A stretch of DNA of 64,000 nt from Pseudomonas sp. PSB18 (GTDB taxonomy: Bacteria; Pseudomonadota; Gammaproteobacteria; Pseudomonadales; Pseudomonadaceae), in NCBI RefSeq assembly GCF_014596565.1, contig NZ_NOIN01000012.1, positions 94,575 to 158,574 on the forward strand, in the 5' to 3' direction. The notes under the pieces are model-generated. The model saw nothing but the letters and a program-made list of their open reading frames with translations. It searched no databases and was not told the origin of the DNA. Positions 40,780-48,791 of the stretch are shown here, one piece after another. Made by a program: the position numbers and the translations under genes. Within the stretch, counting starts at the first letter, position 1. Each line of letters starts with the position of its first letter.

Positions 40780-41124
40780 ATGTCTACACAGATCCCCGTC
40801 AGTCACATGGCTTTTGTGCGGGCCCGCGCCGGAAGCTCCAAATTATTGGGCGCGCGTCTGAGTAAGCTCATCGCGCCTTCGCGCCAAGCCCCCGGTTGCG
40901 TGCACTTCGCGCTGCAACAATCGCAATGTGATGCCGACTTGTGGTTGATGTCCGGACTCTGGGTCGATCAGCAGGCGATGGATGCGTACTTCAACTCCCC
41001 GGCCATGGGGGTTTTCGCCGAGCTGGTGCAGGATCTGGTGGTGAGCAGCCTGGATTTTCATACCTTCAGGGAAGTATCCGCCGCCCAGGCGACGCTGGCG
41101 ACGGTACACAAACTGGCCGGATGA
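40780..41124 (+). CDS. Small ABM-domain (quinol monooxygenase-like) protein
   Basis: A 114-residue cytoplasmic protein. ATG 40780 has GGGAGG eight bases upstream; the frame is open from 40636 without resemblance. The pattern SHMAFVRARAGSSKLLGARLSKLIAPSRQAPGCVHFALQQSQ ... DLWLMSGLWVDQQAMDAYFNSPAM ... LVVSSLDFHTF is a ferredoxin-like antibiotic-biosynthesis-monooxygenase (ABM) fold, in which substrate binds between two strands without cofactor. The usual His in the HF/WxS segment is partly replaced, so activity is uncertain. It may be controlled by the divergent AraC protein. The next small gene follows in the same direction. Confidence 0.65.
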   Translation: MSTQIPVSHMAFVRARAGSSKLLGARLSKLIAPSRQAPGCVHFALQQSQCDADLWLMSGLWVDQQAMDAYFNSPAMGVFAELVQDLVVSSLDFHTFREVSAAQATLATVHKLAG

Positions 41125-41165
41125 AGGTTTAATGACTGTCATTTCTCATCGCCAGGATGCGCAAT

Positions 41166-41399
41166 ATGGCACGTAAAGTCTTTGGACCCTTTGAAGCTGT
41201 TTCCGCCGTCATGCCCCGGGAGGGTGGTGGCTACTATGCAGCAATCGCCACTAAAGCCATCGGTGGCTCGGGTGCGCCGCGTTTCAACAAGCTACTTGAG
41301 AAACAGAGTTTCGAGACGGCTGCCAAAGCCGATGAAGCTGCCGCTGTGCAGCTGACCCATCTCAAGGGCGTCGACGAGGAGGGTGGGTTGCTCTGGTGA
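41166..41399 (+). CDS. Conserved hypothetical small protein
   Basis: A 77-residue basic-to-acidic soluble protein. AGGA is eight bases before the ATG at 41166 (an ATG at 41157 is less well placed). I do not recognise a domain. Visible features: MARKVFGPFEAVSA at the start, a GGGYYAAIATKAI strand, a helix rich in Ala and Glu (SFETAAKADEAAAVQLTHL), and no cysteine. It follows the ABM-domain gene by 41 bases and may be co-transcribed. Confidence 0.6.
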   Translation: MARKVFGPFEAVSAVMPREGGGYYAAIATKAIGGSGAPRFNKLLEKQSFETAAKADEAAAVQLTHLKGVDEEGGLLW

Positions 41400-41423
41400 C
41401 TTCGATCACTCATAGAGCTTTTC

Positions 41424-41453
41424 TGTGGCGAGGGGATAAATCCCCTCGCCACA
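41424..41453. repeat. Single compact family A REP palindrome
   Basis: Perfect 30-base palindrome, tgtggcgaggggat plus its reverse complement, between converging genes. It is the same compact form as at 14158 and 55127, probably an internally deleted doublet. Confidence 0.8.
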
Positions 41454-41470
41454 AGGGCTTGTGCACACCC

Positions 41471-42091
41471 TTACTTCGGGCGATGCATCTTGAACAGTGC
41501 CTCAGGCCCCAACTGGAAGTAATCCGCCGGCCCGCCACCGCGCAGGATCGGTTCGGCGGCGGCCGTGTCGTAGACCCCGTCCTTCAACAGCCACTTGGCG
41601 ATATGCACCGCAACCACTTCGCCGAGGATCAGCCAGCTCGGTACGAGCGCCTTGTCCGCTCGCTGCAACTGAATGATCTGGGTGACCTTGCATTCGAAGG
41701 ACACCGGGCTTTCAGCCACTCGCGGCACCTGGATCACCCGTGACGCCGTTGGCGTCAAGCCCGCCAGTTCGAATTCGTTGACCTCGGGTGCGACCATCGC
41801 GCAGCTCTGGTTCATTCGCTCGGCCAGCGGGCGGGTGGCCAAGTTCCAGGCGAATTCGCCGGTCTGTTCGATGTTGTTCAGGCTGTCTTTGCGTCCGACA
41901 CTGGAGAAACCAATGATCGGCGGGATGTAATTGAAAGCATTGAAGAAACTGTAGGGCGCGAGATTCAGGCGTCCTTCGGCGTCCTGGGAAGAGATCCAGC
42001 CGATAGGGCGTGGGCCGACGATGGCGTTGAACGGATCGTGGGGCAGGCCATGGCCATTGGCAGGTTCGTAATAGTGGATATCGTCGGGCAT
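41471..42091 (-). CDS. Flavin reductase-like FMN-binding protein
   Basis: A 206-residue cytoplasmic protein of the flavin-reductase/FMN-binding split-barrel family: DPFNAIVGPRPIGWISSQDAEGRLNLAPYSFFNAFNYIPPIIGFSS is the characteristic FMN-binding N-terminus, followed by KDSLNNIEQTGEFAWNLAT and a FECKVTQIIQL strand. Proteins of this group bind FMN and some reduce flavin for a partner monooxygenase. No partner is adjacent except possibly the ABM-type protein 350 bases away on the other strand. It has a single-gene appearance. Confidence 0.82.
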   Translation of the reverse strand: MPDDIHYYEPANGHGLPHDPFNAIVGPRPIGWISSQDAEGRLNLAPYSFFNAFNYIPPIIGFSSVGRKDSLNNIEQTGEFAWNLATRPLAERMNQSCAMVAPEVNEFELAGLTPTASRVIQVPRVAESPVSFECKVTQIIQLQRADKALVPSWLILGEVVAVHIAKWLLKDGVYDTAAAEPILRGGGPADYFQLGPEALFKMHRPK

Positions 42092-42223
42092 GAAAGTGCA
42101 CAGATCCTGGTTTGGGTGGGATTCGAGAATAGTGCCGGGCCGCGTCGGTTTTGTCAGTAGCGCGGCGTTTCGCAGGAAGTCCTTTGCACTGGGATGGCGA
42201 TTGCCAGGGGGCTTGAACGACTA

Positions 42224-42243
42224 AGCCCGGCCGAAGCCGGGCT
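42224..42243 (-). terminator. Hairpin after the repeat-protein gene
   Basis: agcccggc / gccgggct stem around a short loop, 21 bases after the stop of the repeat protein. No strong T-tract follows, so it is a weak intrinsic terminator or stabilising hairpin. Confidence 0.5.
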
Positions 42244-42263
42244 GTAAGGATGCCTTTGGAGGA

Positions 42264-42674
42264 TCAGCTGATGGATGCGCTGCCGGTACGGTCGAAACCG
42301 TCTTCAGCGACGGTGGCGCTGCCGGTGCGGTCGAAACCGTCTTCAGCGACGGTGGCGCTGCCGGTGCGGTCGAAACCGTCTTCAGCGACGGTGGCGCTGC
42401 CGGTGCGGTCGAAACCGTCTTCAGCGACGGTGGCGCTGCCGGTACGGTCGAAACCATCTTCAGCGACGGTGGCACTGCCGGTACGGTCGAAACCATCTTC
42501 AGCGACGGTGGCGCTGCCGGTACGGTCGAAGCCATCTGCAGCAACGGTGGCAGCGCCCGTGCGATCGTAGCCATCAGCGGCAATAGCTGAACCGGTACGG
42601 TCGAAACCGTCGGCGGCGAAGGTGTTGGCAGCCAGTACGGACAGGGTCAAGGCAAGGATCAGTTTGGTTTTCAT
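42264..42674 (-). CDS. Exported protein made of nine 13-residue tandem repeats
   Basis: A 136-residue precursor from the ATG at 42674 (GGAGC upstream). The signal peptide MKTKLILALTLSVLAANTFA is cleaved after A-x-A, and the entire mature protein (116 residues) is nine copies of a unit like EDGFDRTGSATVA; the first three vary (ADGFDRTGSAIA, ADGYDRTGAATVA, ADGFDRTGSATVA), and the last six are nearly identical. There is no cysteine or membrane segment. The unit D-G-F/Y-D-R-T-G has alternating charge and might bind metal or form a beta-solenoid (inference). I do not recognise a function. Its AT-rich promoter region faces the divergent membrane-protein gene. Confidence 0.75.
   Translation of the reverse strand: MKTKLILALTLSVLAANTFAADGFDRTGSAIAADGYDRTGAATVAADGFDRTGSATVAEDGFDRTGSATVAEDGFDRTGSATVAEDGFDRTGSATVAEDGFDRTGSATVAEDGFDRTGSATVAEDGFDRTGSASIS
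42267..42614 (-). repeat. 39-bp tandem repeat array inside the exported repeat protein
   Basis: About nine units of 39 bases (the first is 36). The central units are almost identical at DNA level (gcggtcgaaaccgtcttcag repeats), with only a few third-position changes. This points to recent expansion by slippage or unequal exchange. Confidence 0.85.
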
Positions 42675-43015
42675 CGTCGTAGCTCCAAAATCGTTGAGAG
42701 GGGTGTCTTGCATGGGTTTAATTCTACGCATGCAAATTTGATTAAAAAGCGCAAAATAATGCTAAAAATAATCGATTAATTCGATGTTATAGCTGACGCA
42801 TCTCACTGCTTTACAAGCCACTGCGTAGGTCACGCACATATCGATTCAAGTGAGATAAGGATGCCCGGCCAACATTAATCGGCGATTAATTCCGTGTCGG
42901 ACGGGATGTGACAGATTTTTCATGTATTCCCGACCTGTTTTTCACCGTCGCAAAGCCAGCCTTCCGCAGGGCCTGTAATCAAGGCCGATCGCCTCACACT
43001 GGAGCTTCCCCTGCG
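42675..43015. other. AT-rich divergent intergenic region
   Basis: 341 bases between two divergent genes. 42725-42800 is strikingly AT-rich for this genome and contains a dyad (atcgattaattcgat, about 42770-42784), with a related gcgattaattcc near 42882. Promoters are expected here but I cannot define them. GGAG at 43001-43004 is the ribosome binding site of the next gene. Confidence 0.5.
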
Positions 43016-43771
43016 ATGAACAAACTGCCTCAAATCACCCTGGCCTTCTGGGTCATGAAAATCTGCGCGACGACCCTCGGCGAAACCGCAGGGGACTTGC
43101 TGTCGATGACCCTCAATGTCGGTTATGCCCTCAGCTCGCTGATCCTGATCAGCGTGTTCGTCCTGACGCTGGTGACGCAGTTGATGGCCAAGACCTACAA
43201 GCCGTTGCTGTACTGGATCGTGATTCTGTCCACCAGTACCGCGGGCACCACCATGTCCGACTTCATGGATCGCACCCTCGAACTGGGTTACGCCACCGGG
43301 TCGATGATCCTGATTGCGATTCTGTTGGCGATCTTCGCGGCCTGGCGCCTGAGCGGCGATTCGCTCAACGTCACCAAGGTGCAAACTTTCCGTGGGGAGA
43401 TGTTCTATTGGATGGCGATCCTGTTTTCCAACACCCTGGGCACTGCGCTTGGCGACTTCCTGGCGGATGATTCGGGCCTGGGGTTTGGCGGCGGTGCGTT
43501 GCTGATCGGCTCGACCATTGCCCTGGTCGTGCTGCTCAAGTACTTCACCAGGATCTCGGCAGTGGTGTTGTTCTGGATCGCATTCGTACTGACGCGTCCC
43601 CTGGGTGCTACCTTGGGTGACCTGATGACCAAGTCCCATGAAAAGGGCGGCCTGGACTTCGGCACCATCGGTTCGTCTGCGGTGCTGGCGGGGATTCTGG
43701 TGGTGATGATCGCCGGGGCGGCGTATGCGCAGAATCGCTATGGCAAGCAGGGCGCTGCCGAGTTGGGTTGA
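43016..43771 (+). CDS. Integral membrane protein with four internal repeats (DUF347/COG4705-like)
   Basis: A 251-residue membrane protein with about eight helices from ATG 43016 (GGAG eleven bases upstream). Four similar two-helix units can be seen, each with a polar motif in a helix: TTLGETAGDLL, TTMSDFMDR, NTLGTALGDFL, PLGATLGDLM. This matches a family of uncharacterised membrane-anchored proteins with DUF347 repeats. The repeated T-x-x-G-x-x-x-G-D signature suggests a pseudo-symmetric transporter or channel, but no substrate is known to me. It is followed by a perfect inverted repeat and is convergent with the kgtP-like gene. Confidence 0.75.
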   Translation: MNKLPQITLAFWVMKICATTLGETAGDLLSMTLNVGYALSSLILISVFVLTLVTQLMAKTYKPLLYWIVILSTSTAGTTMSDFMDRTLELGYATGSMILIAILLAIFAAWRLSGDSLNVTKVQTFRGEMFYWMAILFSNTLGTALGDFLADDSGLGFGGGALLIGSTIALVVLLKYFTRISAVVLFWIAFVLTRPLGATLGDLMTKSHEKGGLDFGTIGSSAVLAGILVVMIAGAAYAQNRYGKQGAAELG

Positions 43772-43786
43772 TACCGAGTTGCACCT

Positions 43787-43906
43787 ATCGTCGGATCGCC
43801 GCCCGGAGCAGGCTCGCTCCCACAGAGGATCTTCAGTGAGCAAAAAATTCTGCTCACAGCCGATCAAATGTGGGAGCGAGCCTGCTCCGGGCGGCGATCC
43901 GACGAT
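43787..43906. repeat. Perfect 38-bp inverted repeat, variant family B REPIN
   Basis: Arms 43787-43824 and 43869-43906 are exact reverse complements. The inner half is a family B REP head (tgtgggagcgagcctgctc), but the usual gcgatagc tail is replaced by a unique cgggcggcgatccgacgat. It lies between converging genes and could form a 38-bp hairpin in either transcript. Confidence 0.9.
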
Positions 43907-43945
43907 GAGGCCCTTACAGTCACTGTTGTAATGACTGCTGAAACA

Positions 43946-45265
43946 TCAGTCCGTCACGATCCGCGAATGTTTGCGGGTGTCTTTCATGGTGATGTACACC
44001 AGCAACGACACCGCGATACACGCCGTCACGTACCAGTAGTAGCCCGTCTCCATGCCGATGCTCTTGAACCACAGTGCGATGTATTCGGCCGTGCCACCGA
44101 AGATCGACACGGTCAGCGCGTACGGCAGGCCCACACCCAGGGCGCGGATTTCGGTGGGGAACAACTCGGCTTTCACCACCGCGTTGATCGAGGTATAGCC
44201 GCTGACAATGATCAGTGCAGCCATGATCAGGAAAAACGCACCCCACCAGGTCTGGATGGTGTGCAGCGTGGTGAGGATCGGCACGGTGCACAGCGTGCCC
44301 AGGATGCCGAAGGCAATCAGGATTGGTCGGCGTCCGATCTTGTCCGAGAGCCCGCCGATCACCGGTTGCAGGCACATGAACAGAAACAGCGTGGCGGCGG
44401 AAATCGTGGTGGAGTCGGAGATGCTCATGCCGACGGTGTTCACCAGGTATTTCTGCATGTAGGTGGTATAGGTGTAGAACGCCAGGGTACCGCCCATGGT
44501 CAGGCCGACCACGGTCATCAGTTCTTTCGGATGGCGCAGCAAGGTGCGCATGGCGCTTTCCTTGGACTTTTCCTTCTTGGTGAACGACTCGGTTTCTTCC
44601 ATGCCACGACGCAGGTACAGCGCCACGATCGCACACAAGGCACCGATGGCGAACGGAATGCGCCAGCCCCAGGCGTACAGCTGGTCGCTGGTGAGGAACT
44701 GCTGCAATACGATCAGCACGCCGAGGGCGATGAGCTGGCCGGAGATCAGGGTCACGTACTGGAAGCTGGAGAAGAAACCGCGACGTTCCTTGGTCGCCAT
44801 TTCGCTCAGGTAGGTCGCCGACGTACCGTACTCGCCGCCCACCGACAGGCCTTGGAGCAAGCGGGCGAAGACCAGCAGGATCGGAGCGCCGACACCGATG
44901 GTTTCATAACTGGGGCTCAGGGCGATGATCAGCGAGCCGAAGCACATCAGGTAGACCGAGGCCATCAGCGCCCGCTTGCGACCGGCGCGGTCGGCGTAGA
45001 GGCCCATCAACCATCCGCCGATCGGACGCATCAGGAAGCCCACGGCGAAAATCGCGGCGGTGTTGAGCAACTGGGCGGTGGTGTCGCCCTTGGGGAAGAA
45101 GACTTTGGCGAAGTACAACGAGAAAGCGGCGTAGACGTACCAGTCATACCACTCGACCATGTTGCCGACCGAACCGCTGAAGATCGATTTGATCCGGCTG
45201 GCGGTGGTTCTTTCACGGGCGGGCACGGCCGCCGACCCGAGGGGCAGGGTGTTGGAGTTATCCAT
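43946..45265 (-). CDS. MFS dicarboxylate:H+ symporter, KgtP-like (alpha-ketoglutarate permease family)
   Basis: A 439-residue inner-membrane protein with twelve predicted helices of the metabolite:H+ symporter family. It aligns along its length with E. coli KgtP: SGSVGNMVEWYDWYVYAAFSLYFAKVFFP, FLMRPIGGWLMGLYADRAGRKRAL, LQGLSVGGEYGTSATYLSEMA, FQYVTLISGQL, YTTYMQKYLVNTVGMS, LSDKIGRRP and SIGMETGYYWYV. Alpha-ketoglutarate is the likely substrate, although related proteins carry other carboxylates. A close match to a sigma-54 promoter lies about 63 bases upstream and a DctD-like activator gene is next door, so induction by the substrate is likely. In P. aeruginosa the MifS/MifR pair with RpoN controls alpha-ketoglutarate transport, a parallel. 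Confidence 0.88.
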   Translation of the reverse strand: MDNSNTLPLGSAAVPARERTTASRIKSIFSGSVGNMVEWYDWYVYAAFSLYFAKVFFPKGDTTAQLLNTAAIFAVGFLMRPIGGWLMGLYADRAGRKRALMASVYLMCFGSLIIALSPSYETIGVGAPILLVFARLLQGLSVGGEYGTSATYLSEMATKERRGFFSSFQYVTLISGQLIALGVLIVLQQFLTSDQLYAWGWRIPFAIGALCAIVALYLRRGMEETESFTKKEKSKESAMRTLLRHPKELMTVVGLTMGGTLAFYTYTTYMQKYLVNTVGMSISDSTTISAATLFLFMCLQPVIGGLSDKIGRRPILIAFGILGTLCTVPILTTLHTIQTWWGAFFLIMAALIIVSGYTSINAVVKAELFPTEIRALGVGLPYALTVSIFGGTAEYIALWFKSIGMETGYYWYVTACIAVSLLVYITMKDTRKHSRIVTD

Positions 45266-45327
45266 TGAAGGATCCTTCGTTTAATTGTTTTTGTGGAGCG
45301 CGTAGGAACGCAGCCTGATTGGGCTAT

Positions 45328-45343
45328 AGCAGGAGCTGTGCCA
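45328..45343 (-). promoter_or_regulatory. Sigma-54 (RpoN) promoter for the KgtP-like gene
   Basis: On the minus strand TGGCACAGCTCCTGCT has GG and GC exactly ten bases apart and matches TGGCACG-N4-TTGCW at nearly every position. It points at the gene starting at 45265, leaving a leader of about 50 bases. Confidence 0.75.
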
Positions 45344-45451
45344 TATGGTGGAAGGCCGATCCAGAGGGGTTTGGCGAATGGAATGAGCGGAAAACCGCCT
45401 ATCCTGGATTGAGGGTGAGCGGGAATCCGCTGATTCGGCGGTGCATGGATC

Positions 45452-45556
45452 GGCCTATTCGCGAGCAGGTTCGCTCCCACACAGGATCTTCAGTGGACAC
45501 GTACCCTGCGACTGGCCCAATCCCCCTGTGGGAGCGAGCCTGCTCGCGATGGGGCC
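45452..45556. repeat. REPIN, family B, outward orientation
   Basis: ggcctattcgcgagcaggtt and cctgctcgcgatggggcc ends with inner tgtgggagcg heads. It lies between the DctD-like stop and the sigma-54 promoter, and shares the loop start aggatcttcagtg with the element at 43787-43906. The 310-base gap 45266-45575 holds only this and the promoter. Confidence 0.85.
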
Positions 45557-45575
45557 TGTACAGGCGGCACAACAC

Positions 45576-46910
45576 TCAGTTGTCTTGCAAAAACATCTCC
45601 CGACTCAACCCATGCCGCTGCATCTTTTCGTTGAAGGTGCGGCGTGGCAGTTGCAGTTCTTCGAGCACGGCTTTCACATCGCCTTTGTGGCGGGTGAGGG
45701 CGGCGCGCAGGCATTGGGCTTCGAAGGCTTCCTGCTGGGCGGCGAGGGATTGGCCGGGGTCCGTCTCCAGGGCATGGGCGTGATCCAGCCCCAGCAACTG
45801 GCGCTCGGCAACATTCGCCAGTTCGCGCACGTTGCCCGGCCAGTCGTGGCTCAGCAGATGGCTCAATTGCGGGCCGCTCAAGGGCGTGGCAGGGCGGCCC
45901 AGGCGTTCGGCGGCGCTGTGGGTGAAATGCTCGAACAGCAAGGGGATGTCCTCGCGCCGTTCGCGCAACGGCGGCAGGCGCAGTTCGGCGATGTTCAGGC
46001 GATACGCCAGGTCTTCGCGAAAGCGTCCGGCTCGGGCTTCGTCCAGCAGGTCGGGTTTGGTGGCGGCGATGATGCGCAGGTCCACGGCGATGCTCTGGTT
46101 GGAGCCCAGGCGTTCGAGTTTCTGTTCCTGCAAGACCCGCAGCAGCTTGACCTGCTGGGCCAGGGGCATGCTCTCGATTTCATCGAGAAACAGCGTACCG
46201 CCATGGGCGTACTCGAGTTTGCCGATGCGCTTGCCCTGGGCGCCGGTGAAGGCCCCGCTTTCATGGCCGAACAGTTCCGCCTCGAAGAGCGATTCGGGGA
46301 TGGCTGCGCAATTCAACGCCACGAACGGTTTGTTCGCCCGGGGGCCGAAGTCGTGCAGGCAACGGGCGACCAGTTCCTTGCCGCTGCCGGTTTCGCCGCG
46401 GATCAACACATTGACCGGCAGGGTCGCCAGGTCCAGCACCTGGCGTCGCAGGTTCTGCAGCGTCCGGGAAACCCCCAGCAAGGTTCCGTCGAGTCGGGCC
46501 CTGGCGTCGGCCTGCTCATGCAGGCGGCGGTTCTCCAGCACCAGGGAGCGCTTGTCCAGGGCGCGGCGCAGGCTGCCCAGCAGGGCTTCGGGGCTGAAGG
46601 GTTTCTCCAGGAAGTCGTAGGCCCCATCGCGCATGGCTTCCACAGCCATCGGCACGTCGCCGTGACCGGTCAGCAGGATCACCGGCAGATCCGCATCGCG
46701 CCGGCGCACTTCGGCCAGCAGCTCCAGGCCGCTGAGCCCGGGCATTCGCACGTCGCTGAGGATCACTCCCGGAAAGTGCGCCGGCAACGCCGCCAGGCAT
46801 TCTTCGGCGCGGCTGAACAACTGCACCTGGAAACCCGACAGGCTCAGCCATTGTTCGACGGCGCTGCGGATGCTGCCTTCGTCATCGACGACCATGACAG
46901 AGTCAAGCAT
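45576..46910 (-). CDS. Sigma-54-dependent response regulator, DctD/MifR-like
   Basis: A 444-residue activator from the ATG at 46910, which overlaps the kinase stop (46903) by eight bases; upstream in-frame Met codons lie inside the kinase gene. Receiver (about 1-120; VVDDEGS, phospho-Asp in ILSDVRMPG, LLTGHGD, LEKPF), AAA+ domain (about 140-370) with Walker A GETGSGKE, the sigma-54 contact loop ESGAFTGAQ, Walker B GGTLFLDEIE and arginine-finger region FREDLAYRLN, then a Fis-type helix-turn-helix (DVKAVLEELQLPRRTFNEKMQRHGLS). It should activate RpoN promoters; the one in front of the adjacent KgtP-like gene is the obvious target. Confidence 0.92.
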   Translation of the reverse strand: MLDSVMVVDDEGSIRSAVEQWLSLSGFQVQLFSRAEECLAALPAHFPGVILSDVRMPGLSGLELLAEVRRRDADLPVILLTGHGDVPMAVEAMRDGAYDFLEKPFSPEALLGSLRRALDKRSLVLENRRLHEQADARARLDGTLLGVSRTLQNLRRQVLDLATLPVNVLIRGETGSGKELVARCLHDFGPRANKPFVALNCAAIPESLFEAELFGHESGAFTGAQGKRIGKLEYAHGGTLFLDEIESMPLAQQVKLLRVLQEQKLERLGSNQSIAVDLRIIAATKPDLLDEARAGRFREDLAYRLNIAELRLPPLRERREDIPLLFEHFTHSAAERLGRPATPLSGPQLSHLLSHDWPGNVRELANVAERQLLGLDHAHALETDPGQSLAAQQEAFEAQCLRAALTRHKGDVKAVLEELQLPRRTFNEKMQRHGLSREMFLQDN

Positions 46911-48669
46911 GCAACCGGGTCTCCTGATCGATGGGCAACGCCACGCAGAATACGGCGCCGCCTTCATGGTTGTCCGCCGTCAGTCGCCCGCCGGACTCAT
47001 GGATGATGGCAAACGATACCGCCAGCCCCAGGCCCAGTCCATCGCCCACCGCCTTGGTGGTAAAGAACGGATCGAAGACCTGGGCCAGGTGTTCCTCGGC
47101 GATCCCGGTCCCGCTGTCACTGACCGTCAGGCGCCACAGTTGCTCATCGGCTTCCAGGCGCACTTCCAGGCGTTTCAAGGGTTGACCGGCCATGGCGTCG
47201 AGGGCGTTGCGCAACAGATTGATCAGCACCTGTTCGAGGCGGATCGCATCGCCACGCACCCACGCCGGACGGGTCAGGTGCAGCACGGTGCTGACCTGTT
47301 CGTCCCGCAGGCGGGTGTCCAGCAGTTGCAGGGCCTGATCCACCACCGCTGCCAGGTCCAGGCGTTCGCGCAGGCCGCTGGGACTCTTGCGGGCAAACGT
47401 TTTCAGGTGACCGGTGAGGGCGGCCATGCGGGTGAGCATGTCGTCCACCGGCTTGAGTGCCTTGTAGGCATCGTCGACCCGGCCGTGATCCAACAGCAAG
47501 CGCAGGGTCGCCAATTGCATGCGCTGGGCGGTCAGCGGCTGGTTGATTTCATGGGCCAGGGCCGCCGACATCTGCCCCAGCGCCGCCAGTTTGGCCGACT
47601 GCACCAGCCCTTCCTGGGCCGTGCGTAATTCCCGGGTCCGTTCTTCCACCAAGCGTTCGAGCTCTGCGCGGCTGCGTTGACGCAGCTTCGCCAGGCGCCA
47701 GCGTTGGTTGAGGAACAGCAGCAGAAAAACCAGTGCCAACCACGATCCGGCGGCGGCGAGCCCGGCGTTGCGGCGATCTTCGAAAGCGATCTGCGGCCGA
47801 CGCAGCAAATGCAGGGTCCAACCTTCGGCCGTCAGCGGCAAGGATTCCCACAGGTAGTCCGCTGGGCCATCAGGGGCATCGACCCGGGCCAGATGACTGT
47901 TATCGTCGAAACGCCGCAGCGCTTCGTAGCCCAACGGTTGCAGAGGTTGCTTGTCGTACTGGCGGGTGGCCTTGAGCTCGGCACGGTCGCTGTCGGTCAG
48001 GGGCTGCAGATGGCGATAACGCCAGCCCGGCCGGTTGGCGATGAACACGATGCCCCGGGCGTCGCTGACCAGCAGGGTGTCGCTGCCTTGGCGCCATTCA
48101 CGTTCAAGCTCCGGAAATTCGAGTTTCACTACCATCGCTCCGAGGAACTCGCCGTTGTCGCCGGTCACTGCGCTGGACAGGAAGTAACCCGGAATGCCGC
48201 TGGTCACGCCCACTGCATAGAAACGCCCGGTGCCTTGGGTGCGGGTCTGGAGGAAATAGGGTCGGAAGCCATAGTTGTGCCCCACGTAACTGCTGGGCAG
48301 GCGCCAGTTGCTGGCCGCCACGGCCAGGCCGGTGCGGTCGAGCAACTCCAGGGTCGAGGACCGCGCGGTGTCGTTGATTTTCTCCAGCTTGCGATTCAGC
48401 GCGTCCTGTTGCGCCGCGCTGACCGGGCCCGCCAGGGCCGAACGCAACTCCGGGTCCAGGGCCAGTACGGCGGGCAGGGCACGGTAGCGGTCGATCAGGG
48501 TATGCAGGGAGTTGGCGTACAGCGCCAGTTGCTGGTTCGCGCGGCTGGCGTCTTCTTCCAGCGCCTGGCGTTCGGCGTGGCGTATGGCCAGGGCGGCGGC
48601 GCCGACAGCACCGGCGAGGATCAGCACGATGATCAGGAACAGGCGCAAGGGACGAGGCATTGCGAGCAT
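46903..48669 (-). CDS. Sensor histidine kinase, DctB/MifS-like
   Basis: A 588-residue inner-membrane kinase. Helix one (about 8-28) and helix two (about 300-320) frame a periplasmic double-Cache-type domain (SSYVGHNYGFRPYFLQTRTQGTGRFYAVGVTSGIPGYFLSSAV is the classic DctB ligand-pocket stretch). Cytoplasmic part: coiled coil, HisKA with AALAHEINQPL (phospho-His), HATPase with NLLRNALDAM, DSGTGI, FDPFFTTK and GLGLGLAVS. DctB-type proteins sense C4- or C5-dicarboxylates directly. It is co-transcribed with the DctD-like gene, and the transporter lies just beyond. The start is not well defined: ATG 48669 and ATG 48660 both lack a clear ribosome binding site. Confidence 0.9.
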   Translation of the reverse strand: MLAMPRPLRLFLIIVLILAGAVGAAALAIRHAERQALEEDASRANQQLALYANSLHTLIDRYRALPAVLALDPELRSALAGPVSAAQQDALNRKLEKINDTARSSTLELLDRTGLAVAASNWRLPSSYVGHNYGFRPYFLQTRTQGTGRFYAVGVTSGIPGYFLSSAVTGDNGEFLGAMVVKLEFPELEREWRQGSDTLLVSDARGIVFIANRPGWRYRHLQPLTDSDRAELKATRQYDKQPLQPLGYEALRRFDDNSHLARVDAPDGPADYLWESLPLTAEGWTLHLLRRPQIAFEDRRNAGLAAAGSWLALVFLLLFLNQRWRLAKLRQRSRAELERLVEERTRELRTAQEGLVQSAKLAALGQMSAALAHEINQPLTAQRMQLATLRLLLDHGRVDDAYKALKPVDDMLTRMAALTGHLKTFARKSPSGLRERLDLAAVVDQALQLLDTRLRDEQVSTVLHLTRPAWVRGDAIRLEQVLINLLRNALDAMAGQPLKRLEVRLEADEQLWRLTVSDSGTGIAEEHLAQVFDPFFTTKAVGDGLGLGLAVSFAIIHESGGRLTADNHEGGAVFCVALPIDQETRLHA

Positions 48670-48791
48670 GTGAGCGCTTCAAGGGGCGACGGGACTGGCA
48701 CCATAGCATGCCGCCCGCGTGTCGTAATGCGTCTCGTCCCGGGCTATCGGAGCGCTGTTTGTGTCTGTCTCAGTCGGCCGATGTCCCTGTT

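Noticed and set aside
42250..42570. Plus-strand repeat ORF opposite the 13-residue repeat protein, and the array taken as a CRISPR
   Set aside because: The minus strand has a signal peptide and ribosome binding site, and the plus strand has neither. The units are contiguous 39-mers without unique spacers, so it is not a CRISPR.
43868..45268. 466-codon plus-strand open frame over the KgtP-like gene
   Set aside because: It is the shadow of a clear MFS transporter and starts inside a REP arm.
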